A stretch of 64,000 bases of DNA from Bacteroidota bacterium. GTDB taxonomy: Bacteria; Bacteroidota; Bacteroidia; AKYH767-A; OLB10. This document shows positions 55,309-64,000 of the stretch, one piece after another. Within the stretch, counting starts at the first letter, position 1. Every line of letters begins with the position of its first letter. The notes under the pieces were generated by a model. The model was not told the DNA's origin. It did not search any database and saw only the letters and a list, made by a program, of their open reading frames with translations. The stretch is from contig JADKFV010000054.1 of the NCBI GenBank assembly GCA_016717325.1, forward strand, positions 99,318-163,317. Reading direction: 5' to 3'. Made by a program: the position numbers and the translations under genes.

Positions 55309-56395
55309 CTAAGTTTCGTGATAATTAATTACGCTATGTCCGCTCTTTTAGATATTTATCTTTACTAAATAATGTAAATCGGCATCCACCATTTCGTTTA
55401 CAATTTATTGCAATGTGTGAAGGAACCCAACCAAGTTTTCTTTTTGCTTTTGTAGGATCGCCTATCGCAATTCTGCTTTGGTTGGGCGATAATATTTTTA
55501 TCTATTTCCAATACCACTTGTCCGGCCGCAACCTGATAGCGTGCATCGTTACATTGCTTTTAGCAATTTCGTTTTCGTCTTTGCCTTCAAATTGTATTTC
55601 GATGCCGGCCTCCGCAAATGCCATTTTAATAAAATCGCGCACACTGGTCATTACACCTGTTGCCACTACGTAATCATCGGGCGTAGGTTGCTGCAACGCC
55701 GCCACCTCACATAATCTTTGGCTGTCCCCAATCCGTTGTGCATCATATTGCCCATGTACACTTTTGTATCGAGGCCGAGTGCTATCCGTGCAACAGCACG
55801 GGTAATTTTCGTGTTACAAATGTTTCGCCACGCAATGGTGATTCATGTTGAATAATATTCCGTTCACGTTATACATGTTGTATGCTTCGCGATAATTTTT
55901 CATTATCCAATAGGCATATAGTTTTGCAACAGCATATGGTGAGCGCGGATAAAACGGTGTGGTTTCGCGCTGAGGTATTTCTTGCACAAGACCCGCTAAA
56001 ACTCCGATGTACGAAGCCTGATATATGCGGCACTTGGCAGTAAGGTTCAAAATGCGCGGCTTCGACACGCTGCGCCTATACCATCGGCATTGGCAAAGTA
56101 CTCGGGCTCTTCAGACTTTACCTTTACATGCGACATGGCACCGAGGTTGTAAATTTCATCGGGCTGCACTTCCTGGACGATGCAAATAATATTTGTGCTG
56201 TCGGTAAGGTCGCCATAGAGTAACTTGAAGCGCACATTTTTTGATGTTATATCTTCATACAAATAATCGATGCGTTCGGTATTGAATAACGAACTCCTTC
56301 GTTTGATGCCGTGCACCATGTAACCTTTGTAGGCAGCAACTCGGCAAGGTAGCTTCATCTTGTCCTGTAATGCCTGTGATAAGATTAACTTTCAT
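55309..56395 (-). CDS. gmd: GDP-mannose 4,6-dehydratase, many indels
   Basis: Gmd converts GDP-mannose to GDP-4-keto-6-deoxymannose for fucose- or rhamnose-type surface sugars. The start is at 56395 with MKVNLITGITGQD (Rossmann GxxGxxG region). Recognisable pieces follow in the correct order: YMVHGIKRRSSLFNTERIDY, GDLTDSTNI, VQPDEIYNLGAMSHVKV, TTPFYPRSPYAVAKLYAYWI with the catalytic YxxxK, ARIALGLDTKVYMGNM, PTPDDYVVATGVMTSVRDFI and GIEIQFEGKDENEI. The end near 55309 reads SVINYHET. Frames change roughly every 100-250 bases. The 1087-bp span corresponds to the normal length, and single-base additions restore conserved residues, so sequence error is a better explanation than decay. Confidence 0.82.
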
Positions 56396-56949
56396 TTTTG
56401 CATTTTTATTTTCTTGGTAAAGAAGGCGAATATTGATGTAAAAAATTATTGGGTTGGGTGTTTTCAATTCTATACACATGCAGGTTGTTGATGAACTTTG
56501 CTATTTAAAAAACGGAACAAGTGAAACACCATATATAATTAAGAACAAAAATACTTTACATAAAAATAGCATTCGAAATTGAAGAGTTTTTATTCCCTTT
56601 TATTAATAACTCCATCAAACAAATGCGCGAAATAAATTGTATTAAAAGTACATTTTAATTAATCGTTCCTCAATATTCCTTGCATCAACTTTTCTAAACA
56701 ATGTAATAAGAAAATGTTAGAGCGAATTCTTTGAAATAAGTTTGCGTTATTTTTAGTAATATTGAGGCAAAATACAAACCAATGAAAATTTTGTTTGTTC
56801 GCTGTTCTTAATCATGTTCGTTACTACAGTTGCTGGGACCAAAACTGGCGACCCATTAACAAAGTTGTTTTCACTATAATTATCTGGCCGATAACAATAC
56901 AAGGAATTAATTTCTGTGTGGGTAGATAGTTCCTCATTCAACAATCAAA
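56396..56949. other. AT-rich region between gmd and a broken T9SS gene
   Basis: No gene is certain here. A possible start of the following gene is the ATG at 56781 (MKILFV, then a stop and a frame change), but the reading is not secure. No repeats of the families seen upstream are present. Confidence 0.4.
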
Positions 56950-58277
56950 CAAATAGCTATTACCTCGGCAGAAACCTCGAAACAGTATGGATGTGAAATT
57001 TCTGCGGTTTGTGTTATTGTAACTAAACCAAATTGGCGGATTTTTGCAGCACATATGTGTGATACCTCCAAATGGAAATGTTGCAGCCTCCATTTTCCCG
57101 ATACATTTTATATAAACATTTACGATTACGGTTGGCGCTAGTTGGGTTTAGATTATTGCCTAACAACCATAACGGCGCAAACAATTTCGGCAACGTTCGA
57201 TTCTGTTTTCGATACTATGGTTCGAGTAAAAGACCATTACTCTCAACAAACGATACCGCAAGAATTTCAAAAAATTTGGCATAATATGTTTTCCACAAGG
57301 ACCATCGCCATTTGGATATTACAGACTTAAAGGCATTGATGTTTCGGTAGATAAGGACTGCAAATTCCAAGTTTCCGCTAGGTACTTTGATATGAACATT
57401 GCGATATTTTTCAATACGAATCTTTTATATGTGATGGAGGTAATAATGAACATTATTCCCGGACACCCCATAAGTATATTAATGGGCGCAGTGTTATGCC
57501 GATTCAATAATATTAATTTCAGGTATCCTCTTTTACTTATCTCAATTTTCCTCCTGTAAGTTCCTTTAGACCGGAACATTTACCATTGTTCGTGATTCTT
57601 TTCCGTTTACAGAAAGAGTATACGTACGATACCATTTCCCTCACCTTACCGGTTTATTTCCCATGCCTTTTACATTTCCTATTCAAAATTTTAACGATAA
57701 TCCGCTGGCGTTTTCCAGCTTTAGATCCGTCACTTAAAATATTTGCGCATGCCTTTCCACGATGACTTATTGGTGTATATTCAAAAGTTTTGGAAATTAC
57801 TATTCATTAAAGTTTGCAGGTAGTATAATGACTGGTGTACAGGAGCTCGGTGAAATGCAAAATTATTCTGCTGAAAATTTTAGCAGTCATATAAAATTGG
57901 ATTAGGACAAACCAGATTTATTTTCTTTTTTAAGCAATACCGAGGAAACATAACGGCCTACAGTAAAAATGGTGATACAGTTGGAGTATTTATTCCCGGT
58001 GCATTGTTTGCCGGAGAGAACGAAATTACCTCGGCGATTAGTTGCACTTTTACTTTTCCATCTCTGGCAAACGATAAATTATTTATTCAAACACTTAAAT
58101 TAGCGAGCGAAATATGATGTAAAAATTTATTCGCTAAGTGGCACAGTGTTTAATCCTCATATATTACGCTGGGACAATCCTCCTCATATGAACATTGCAA
58201 ATCTTTGCCCGGGTTTGTACTTTATAGAAATAAATGCCGGTGCTAAAAGAATGAGCACTAAATTTATAAAACAATAA
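56950..58277 (+). pseudogene. Frame-broken T9SS cargo gene; left boundary uncertain
   Basis: The plus strand holds fragments in changing frames that together look like one secreted protein: DSVFDTMVRVKDHYSQQTIP near 57200, RLKGIDVSVDKDCKFQVSAR near 57330-57390, GNITAYSKNGDTVGVFIPGA near 57940-58005, and a clear type A sorting domain at the end. That end reads DVKIYSLSG after one base change, then MNIANLCPGLYFIEINAGAK, then RMSTKFIKQ, with a stop at 58275-58277. Because stops and frame changes occur every 50-150 bases I cannot give a full protein or its start. It could be an intact gene hidden by sequence errors, as argued for gmd, or real decay. No catalytic domain is recognised. Confidence 0.6.
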
Positions 58278-58377
58278 TGTGCGCATCTACTTTTTAAGTG
58301 CACAAATGCCAAGATAAGATCCACACTAATAAACACAAGCTCATACATAAAACAATTGGCGAACTATAAATCATTAG

Positions 58378-60245
58378 TCAATATTTCAGGAATTTTGGAA
58401 AGAATTTTTCGCCATCGGCAACACGATAAAATAAATTCCGGGGCTAGTTTAGACATCTCAAATTCTAAATGCCATTCATTACATTTTCTGAAGGGCATTA
58501 TTCCAGCCTTCCATATACACCAAATATTTTGTTATTTAAGATTTGGAGTTGAGGCCGTCATACATTATTTTGTTTATACTGTGCCGGATGAGGCTGCAAA
58601 ATAAAGTTCCATTGGTTTTCTTCCTCCACTCGAGCGGGCGAGCACATAACAGGCAGCACTACATGACATACGTACCTTACCCAGCTGTGCGAATCGTCAT
58701 GTCTGATAATCCGATTGTCCCATTGTTCCCAGGCAGTGGCGGGTGTTTGTTCTCCATCAGTACTGGTTGCCCGTAGCGCTACCTCATCGCCTACTACGTT
58801 GAGTCGAAATTTGTTCCAAAGTGAAATCGCCACTCATAGCAATAGGCGTTGCAAATTGATTAATGAAGTGCATTTGTAAAACGTGCCCGGGTTGATGCTG
58901 TAAGATATGTTATTGGCTCAAGACCCATCTTTGAGCCAGACAAAGCTGAAATACATTAGTCGTCCCAAACTTTTACATCAAAGGTGTTGGTATTATTAGT
59001 TGCCGATGCAGCACCAAAATATAACACTGCCCCGGTAACAAATGAACCGGGCTGATATTGTGCGGCTAAAAACTTATCGGCCTTCGATACATCTAAAAAA
59101 CTATTGTGCCCCGATATGTATCCCGTACCATTGGGCGTAGGATAAATTTGAGGAGTATTAACCCCAATAACAAAATTTGTTATAGTGTCGCAACCGCCAA
59201 GGCCACCACCACCGGCACATCCGGCAGGAGAGTTGGCAAAACCTGTGCGCAGCGGACTGTTTGCCATGGCTATTTGCATGCGCGATTTCTGATCGATAGT
59301 AAACATTGTTAAACAATAATCGTAACTATAATCCATGTAATTCACAAACATTTCCCCATCACTATTGGTTCCGCAGCTGTTTACATTGTGCGGAAAAACA
59401 GGACACCCACTATTGGAGGCTGCAGCGGGAGGAGTATCGTTGCAATAATCATCGGCACAGTTACCATCACCCCAAATATGACGCAGCCCCAACCAATGTC
59501 CTATTTCATGTGTCGCAGTTCGGCCAAGGTCATAGTTATTTATAAGATTCCCTGTTCTTCCAAAAGCATTATAAAGAATAACAACCCCATCATCGGTCAT
59601 CGTTCCCGGGTTTCCGGGAATGCCATTCAGTGGTGTTCCGGGAGGGAAAGTTGCATATCCTAGCAATCCATTTCCCAGATCAATAGACCAAATATTTAGA
59701 TAGTTCTGTGGATTCCAAATAGACTGTGGCTTGATGATAGTGCTGCAATCGGTTTGGTCGTAAGGCGGTGCGGGCCATCCCATATTATTGCGATTTATAC
59801 GCTCTATTCCAGGTGTGGGCAGAGGGTTTCCGTTGGGGTCATTTTTTGCAGGACAAAAAGTTATTTCGCAATCGGCCACAAGGTTAGTCCAAACTGAAGG
59901 TGTCTGATTCCAGTTGCTGTTGAGCTTTTTAAAATCTTCGTTGATTACATCAAACTGCGAATAAATCTGTGCATCGCTAATATTATCACCCACGCCAATA
60001 GCATTTCCATTGTGCACAACATGCACAATAACGGGGATAGTATACGCAGTGTTCATTTTTGCCGTGCCATTGGCTATCATTTGCAATCGGCATTGATTGA
60101 GCCATTTTTCGTATTCAACAGGCATTGGTTGCGTGCCACATTGCCGGGCAGGTGTGTGCCCTCTCTGGGCATTAATTTTGAAATTGCAAAAGCATGTAAT
60201 TGCTAAAAGAAAGGCTACAGGAAATGAAAGGTAATTTGGTTTCAT
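58378..60245 (-). CDS. M43-family (pappalysin-like) secreted metalloprotease with T9SS domain, frameshifts at C-terminus
   Basis: The ATG at 60245 (MKPNYLSFPVAFLLAITCFC) gives a signal peptide ending near INAQ. The metzincin zinc site HEIGHWLGLRH and the Met-turn VNYMDYSYDYC mark an M43 protease of the MEP/ulilysin type, usually calcium-dependent and secreted. Cys-rich parts CADDYCNDTPPAAASNSGCP are typical. The frame is intact down to 58956 and stops after VKVWDD. The family sequence then goes on in other frames: INQFATPIAMSGDF, TDGEQTPATAWEQWDN and HVVLPVMCSP, and a sorting-domain end YRVADGEKFFPKFLKY with its stop at 58378. The complete protein would be about 620 residues. Confidence 0.87.
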
Positions 60246-60550
60246 TTGTTTGGATTTTTTAGTGTTACAATTAAGCGACAATGTTTTGTTCAAAACATAA
60301 TGGTCATGCAAACATATAATAAAATGTTTAAGCTTTCAAATAGGTTGTTTAAAAAATCAGTCATCTTTTTAACAAAAAGCTAAACAGAGGCTAAAAGTGT
60401 TTTCTACCCGTGAACCCTTAACAAACTTTCCATGGCTCCTTCAATACCCTGATTTTTTTCTTAAGATAGAGAGTAATTGGTTGAGGTGTAGAGAATTTAA
60501 AAGGCAACTCAGCATTAGTTACTACAATTATTTTGAAAAAAATCGACAAA

Positions 60551-60585
60551 AAAAAGCCCGTTCAAAATTAATTGAACAGGCTTAA
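60551..60585 (-). terminator. Terminator for the beta-helix protein gene
   Basis: On the minus strand AAGCCTGTTCAA, a six-base loop and TTGAACGGGCTT form a 12-bp stem with one mismatch, followed by eight T. It lies about 30 bases after the stop at 60613. Confidence 0.8.
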
Positions 60586-60612
60586 GAACTATCAATAAAA
60601 TACAAACAATTT

Positions 60613-62053
60613 TTACTTTAGTACTACCAGCTTTTTATGTGCGATGAAGTTATTATCGGCAGAAATGCTTACATGATAAATACCGGCTACAAAGCTATCG
60701 GTAATATCTATCCTGTCGGCATTTATGAATTGTGAATAAATCGTTTTGCCACTGGCATCAGAAATATTTATAAAACCATTTTGCCCGGCTAAATTACTTG
60801 TTACAATAGAACAATAATTTGTTGCCGGATTTGGTTGAAGCGAAATTTGTGAAGCATAAATTTCTTCGACACTTGTTGGGGATTTATTTACATACTGTAA
60901 AATTGTTGAACATGAACTATCGTAAATGGCATAACTTATTAGGCCTCGGGTTATATCATCGTAGCCATCGTAAATTTTTTCTTCAATAACAGTAGAATCC
61001 GACTCACAAAAACAATTGCTGGCCAGCGTTAAATTAAGATCGGTTTTATTTTCAACATTGTACTGTGTATTATTACAGATATAATTGTTTTGCACCAATG
61101 GCATTACCATTCCAAAAGTTATAGGCCCTAATCCTACTCCTACAAGGTTGTTGCTGATATCACTATTTTGCACTGTAACATCGGAGCCTGCATCTATTCC
61201 CAACTCGTTGAATTGAATACTACAGTTATCTACAAACAAATCATAAGTATAACCCAAAGCCCAAACATTATTATTAAAATCGCAATTGGTTATGCTGCCA
61301 CCGTTGGGAGCATACACAGCCAAGTTGTTGTGTGTGAATGTGCTGCTATCGATAAGCATTGAACTAAAAACACTGGCATTAAAACCCAAACCTATATTGT
61401 TATAATTTAGCTGGCAGTTTTTCATATTAACAGCAGTAGGGTAGATTGAAAGTGCGCTGTAGTTGCTATCGAGAATACAATTGGTAAAATTAAAATTAGA
61501 CCATCCTGAGATTCCGGCTCCGTTGCCAATAAAACTGCAATTATCGGCTGTAATAGAAGTGGTGACATTTAGGCCCGTGCCATTGTATTTAAAATTACAA
61601 TCATGCAAATCGAACACATCGGTGGTAGTGCTTTCGTAGCCTACCGTTTGGTAAGCGTTGCTTATATTTACATAATCAAAACCAAGAAGCTGCCCACCTT
61701 GTCCATTTTAATATGACTACCGTTCCATGTGTATCTTGCGCTTTGTACCGGTAGTATCGCCCACAAATGTGATGGGTAAACCCGGCTGCCCCACCATATA
61801 CAAAGCACCACGCACTTCAAGTGTATAGGCACTATTTGCATTGTTGGAGAACTTTCTACCCGTACCTCTACACGGGTTCAATAGTTAAAGTAACACCGGG
61901 AAATACCACCACGAACCTGTCATAAGGTACGGGCTATTTAGCAAGTGTCAGGGTGGTATTTATTATCGCAAAATACCACCGTTAAAAAAATAGTTTGGGC
62001 ATTAAGCATGAATGCCGATGCAATGAATGCAAAGAGATAAAATAATTTTTCAT
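60613..62053 (-). CDS. Secreted parallel beta-helix protein with T9SS type A sorting domain, frameshifts at N-terminus
   Basis: The ATG at 62053 begins a signal peptide that, after a frame change, reads LFYLFAFIASAFMLNAQTIF. The region 61618-62053 contains in mixed frames ANSAYTLEVRGALYMVGQPG, then LPITFVGDTTGTKRK and GFDYVNISNAYQTVGYESTT. From 61617 the frame is clean for 334 residues. It has short repeats of 20-25 residues with NCxFxxNxxGI-like turns (DNCSFIGNGAGISGWSNFNF, TNCILDSNYSALSI), typical of right-handed parallel beta-helices such as NosD or pectate-lyase-like folds. The type A sorting domain (SLQPNPATNYCSIV, AGIYHVSISADNN, ending KKLVVLK) follows. Surface location is inferred. No catalytic residues are assigned. 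Confidence 0.82.
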
Positions 62054-62450
62054 GTATGTTTTGTTTTAAATGTAGATTTTAAACCCGAATAACAGTGTAA
62101 GTTTTAAGTGTAATATTTTTTAACACTAGATAATTTTTTGTTTCGTGATAAAGTTTTCCAAAAAAAGGGTTCAACACATTAGGCAGAGAAGGTAAACCGC
62201 TTTTACTAAACATATAAGTTATGCGAAAACAGTAATGTAATACAGCTTTTTAATTTTGCAAAAATCCGCAAACGAAAAAAGTAAATCGTCAATAGTTTCT
62301 TCTACTACACTTTTAATAAAAAAGCATAAACAAAAAGCTGTTTTATGGAGTAGGAAATGCGGTTTGTTTTTACACTTATAGTTTTCGATTTTAAAATTGC
62401 AGGCGCAAAAAAATGGTTGTTGTAATAAAACCAAAATGTGCAGGCGAAAA
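62054..62450. other. Intergenic region without recognisable content
   Basis: AT-rich; I see no gene, repeat or hairpin of note. The one open frame here (62219-62434, minus) lacks coding character. Confidence 0.5.
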
Positions 62451-63341
62451 CTATTTTAACTTATAACCAAGCTGTATACCAAGAATACAAGTTTGATCAT
62501 AGATAACCCCTAGAATTCTGTTACTATAGTTATTACCATACAACGACAAATCATATTTTTGATTTGAAGTGCACGAAACCCATCCGCACAAAGCATCGTG
62601 TTTGTTTACTTTAGTGTACCCCAGTCGCAGTGCCAACAAAAAGTCTTTTGCTACTTTTGCTTGCCATCGCGCCAGATAATGCCTGCCGAAAATTGTGGTG
62701 GATAAAGCACTTAGCTGTTATTAAGGGCAATATTGCTGCTGCCATAACGAGAAATTATTGATAAATAGTTCAACTCATTTGAAAACTAGCAAGTATTTAT
62801 TTTGTTGGTGTCGGCATAATTTATATTGCCTGCAATAAAACCAACCTTACCATTGATAAAGTTTGTTGCTATATCCAACATATGGTTGAAACTATATAGC
62901 GTATGTGTTTTATTATTATAGTGGATATTCATATAGAATTGATACTTACCTACTGCCGCGACCATGCCGGCAAGAAAATTATCATTATTGTTTTTGCCAT
63001 TGGTATAGTCGTATTTAATATGGTATGCGGTAGTTTGTATGTTTATAAGGGAATTTGAAGAACAATCCGATCTATACTTTTCTTCTTATGCATTTAACAT
63101 TCCGCCTGCCGAAATTTTATGTGTCACTATTTTCGAAGTACTATCACTTTGTAATTCCACTTGCGACATTTGCAAAGCACAAAACGGGACCACCAAAGCC
63201 ATGTGCCATATTAGTTTATGTTGCTTAATATGGGAATAAATAATTGTGCTTACAGCAAACAATGTCGGAATATTAATTGCCAAAATTGTTATTTTCAAAG
63301 AGTATCGCACTTAGGAAAAGAAAGCCAAATAGTCTTTGCAT
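62451..63341 (-). pseudogene. Frame-broken gene for a probable outer-membrane beta-barrel protein
   Basis: The ATG at 63341 gives a signal-like start, MQRLFGFLFLSAILFEN. After a frame change the sequence contains MAHGFGGPVLCFANVASGIT, then QTTAYHIKYDYTNGKNNNDN, then FLAGMVAAVGKYQFYMNIHY, then NNKTHTLYSFNHMLDI. The C-terminal 60 codons are in one frame: LALRLGYTKVNKHDA, then QKYDLSLYGNNYSNRILGVI and CILGIQLGYKLK at the stop. The alternating strands and the end in GIQLGYKLK suit a small outer-membrane barrel. At least four frame changes occur in 890 bases. No family is identified. An intact gene with poor sequence is as likely as a true pseudogene. Confidence 0.5.
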
Positions 63342-64000
63342 AATAATACAAATCACACAATAATTGTTGGTTGCAAATTTGGATTAGCAACCGTAAAGGA
63401 AATATATACGCAGGTTGTTGTTTTTCGCGAAAATATATTATACCAAATAATAAAATGCAAATTATCAAAAGAAACCACTGCACCGACCGCAATCCAAAAA
63501 ATAATCTCCGCCTATAAAATTTGCTGCAAATCTTTGAAAAAATCGAGCACAAAGCACAAAACAAAATAAAGCAGTAGCGATAGGAGAAATTGTTCCCAGT
63601 AGCTTTCAACTTTTTAAGAAATAAAAACACCATTATCCCCGTAAGTGACACCCTACTATATTATAAAACAGCGGTATTACAGGTAAGGCTCATTAAATAA
63701 TCCGAACTTATAAGGCCATGTTCTAATTGGGCTAAATATGCAGCACTACCCACTGAATATTGAAAAGAAAAACTTGCATGTGTTACATTGCCAAAGCAAC
63801 AACCCGATACAAAGGCAGCCTATATACGTTGCCATGCAGCACAGAAAGGTAACAACAAAACAAACACATCGAGGGTTTTCCAAAACTAAACTCAAAATAT
63901 TTGCGGGTAATAAAACAACTATCGCGCCTATGAGCCCGCAATATGGTTTTGTGCTGGCAAGTGTTGTTTGTATTGTCAAAATAAAATTCACCATTGCGCA
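63342..64000 (-). pseudogene. Hydrophobic membrane-protein fragments, partial at the right edge
   Basis: Two minus-strand stretches code for long hydrophobic segments: 63746-63994 (LIGAIVVLLPANILSLVLEN, CFVVTFLCCMATYIGCLCIG) and about 63370-63651 (FLLIICILLFGIIYF preceded by a Lys/Arg-rich loop, KICSKFYRRRLFF). They could be parts of one multi-pass inner-membrane protein cut by frame changes and by the window edge. No family can be named. The start is not in view. Confidence 0.35.

Noticed and set aside
55309..56395. gmd as a true pseudogene
   Set aside because: Full length and order are preserved and single-base repairs restore conserved residues; few substitutions are seen, so sequence error is the simpler reading.
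62219..62434. A short minus-strand frame of 71 codons
   Set aside because: It is Cys/Phe-rich with no recognisable start context and lies in AT-rich spacer DNA.

Overview
This window looks like a chromosomal segment from a free-living member of the Bacteroidota (Chitinophagales/Sphingobacteriia-like). The evidence is direct. At least twelve genes end in type IX secretion system (T9SS) sorting domains, of type A or of type B (the gliding-motility-associated C-terminal domain). Several promoters fit the Bacteroidota pattern TTTG-N19-21-TAnnTTTG. The coding DNA is AT-rich, and families such as DUF4199, choice-of-anchor L and delta-60-like beta-propellers are present. I found no rRNA, tRNA, CRISPR array, transposase or prophage.

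Layout. 1-10.6 kb: a carboxypeptidase-regulatory-like protein (cut by the left edge, frameshifted), trpS, two T9SS cargo proteins, hemW with a histidine kinase upstream of it, a third T9SS cargo protein and a small coiled-coil protein. 10.7-15.8 kb (minus): a T9SS cargo protein, a fibre-like protein with five 103-residue repeats, and a DCC-family protein. 16-19.5 kb: L-serine dehydratase, queA and a DUF4199 membrane protein. 19.7-24.1 kb: an ECF sigma factor, a single-pass membrane protein and a large secreted protein form an operon; the last two both carry type B sorting domains. 24.1-27.8 kb: metF, then an aldehyde dehydrogenase and a catalytically incomplete paralogue. 27.9-33.1 kb: a giant choice-of-anchor-L protein with about 17 copies of a 70-residue repeat. 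33.2-36 kb: tsaB, atpG and a lipoprotein. 36.3-40.7 kb: a giant beta-propeller-like protein. 40.7-41.5 kb: four tandem copies of a 181-bp intergenic repeat. 41.6-47.5 kb (minus): aspS, paaC, paaD, ybeY, 3-hydroxyanthranilate dioxygenase and an ACMSD-like decarboxylase, interrupted by dispersed repeats. 48.1-52 kb: a T9SS protein with ten 180-bp repeats. 52.1-56.4 kb: an M14 peptidase, an S66 LD-carboxypeptidase and a GDP-mannose dehydratase. 56.4-64 kb: further T9SS cargo (an unknown, an M43 metalloprotease, a beta-helix protein), a probable outer-membrane protein and membrane-protein fragments.

How the genes fit together. Housekeeping genes (trpS, aspS, atpG, tsaB, queA, ybeY, metF, hemW) sit between a dense set of secreted surface proteins built from tandem repeats. 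The kynurenine-branch enzymes (3-hydroxyanthranilate dioxygenase and ACMSD) and the phenylacetyl-CoA epoxygenase subunits suggest aromatic catabolism. Intergenic DNA from 40 to 55 kb is full of short dispersed palindromic repeats, and related palindromes lie in frame inside two T9SS genes.

Sequence quality. Many accessory genes are broken by one-base indels, mostly in short homopolymers, and frequency rises steeply to the right. In the dehydratase gene (55.3-56.4 kb), putting back single missing bases restores conserved residues. I read this mainly as low consensus quality near a contig end, not as gene decay, so the broken genes are reported over their full extents.
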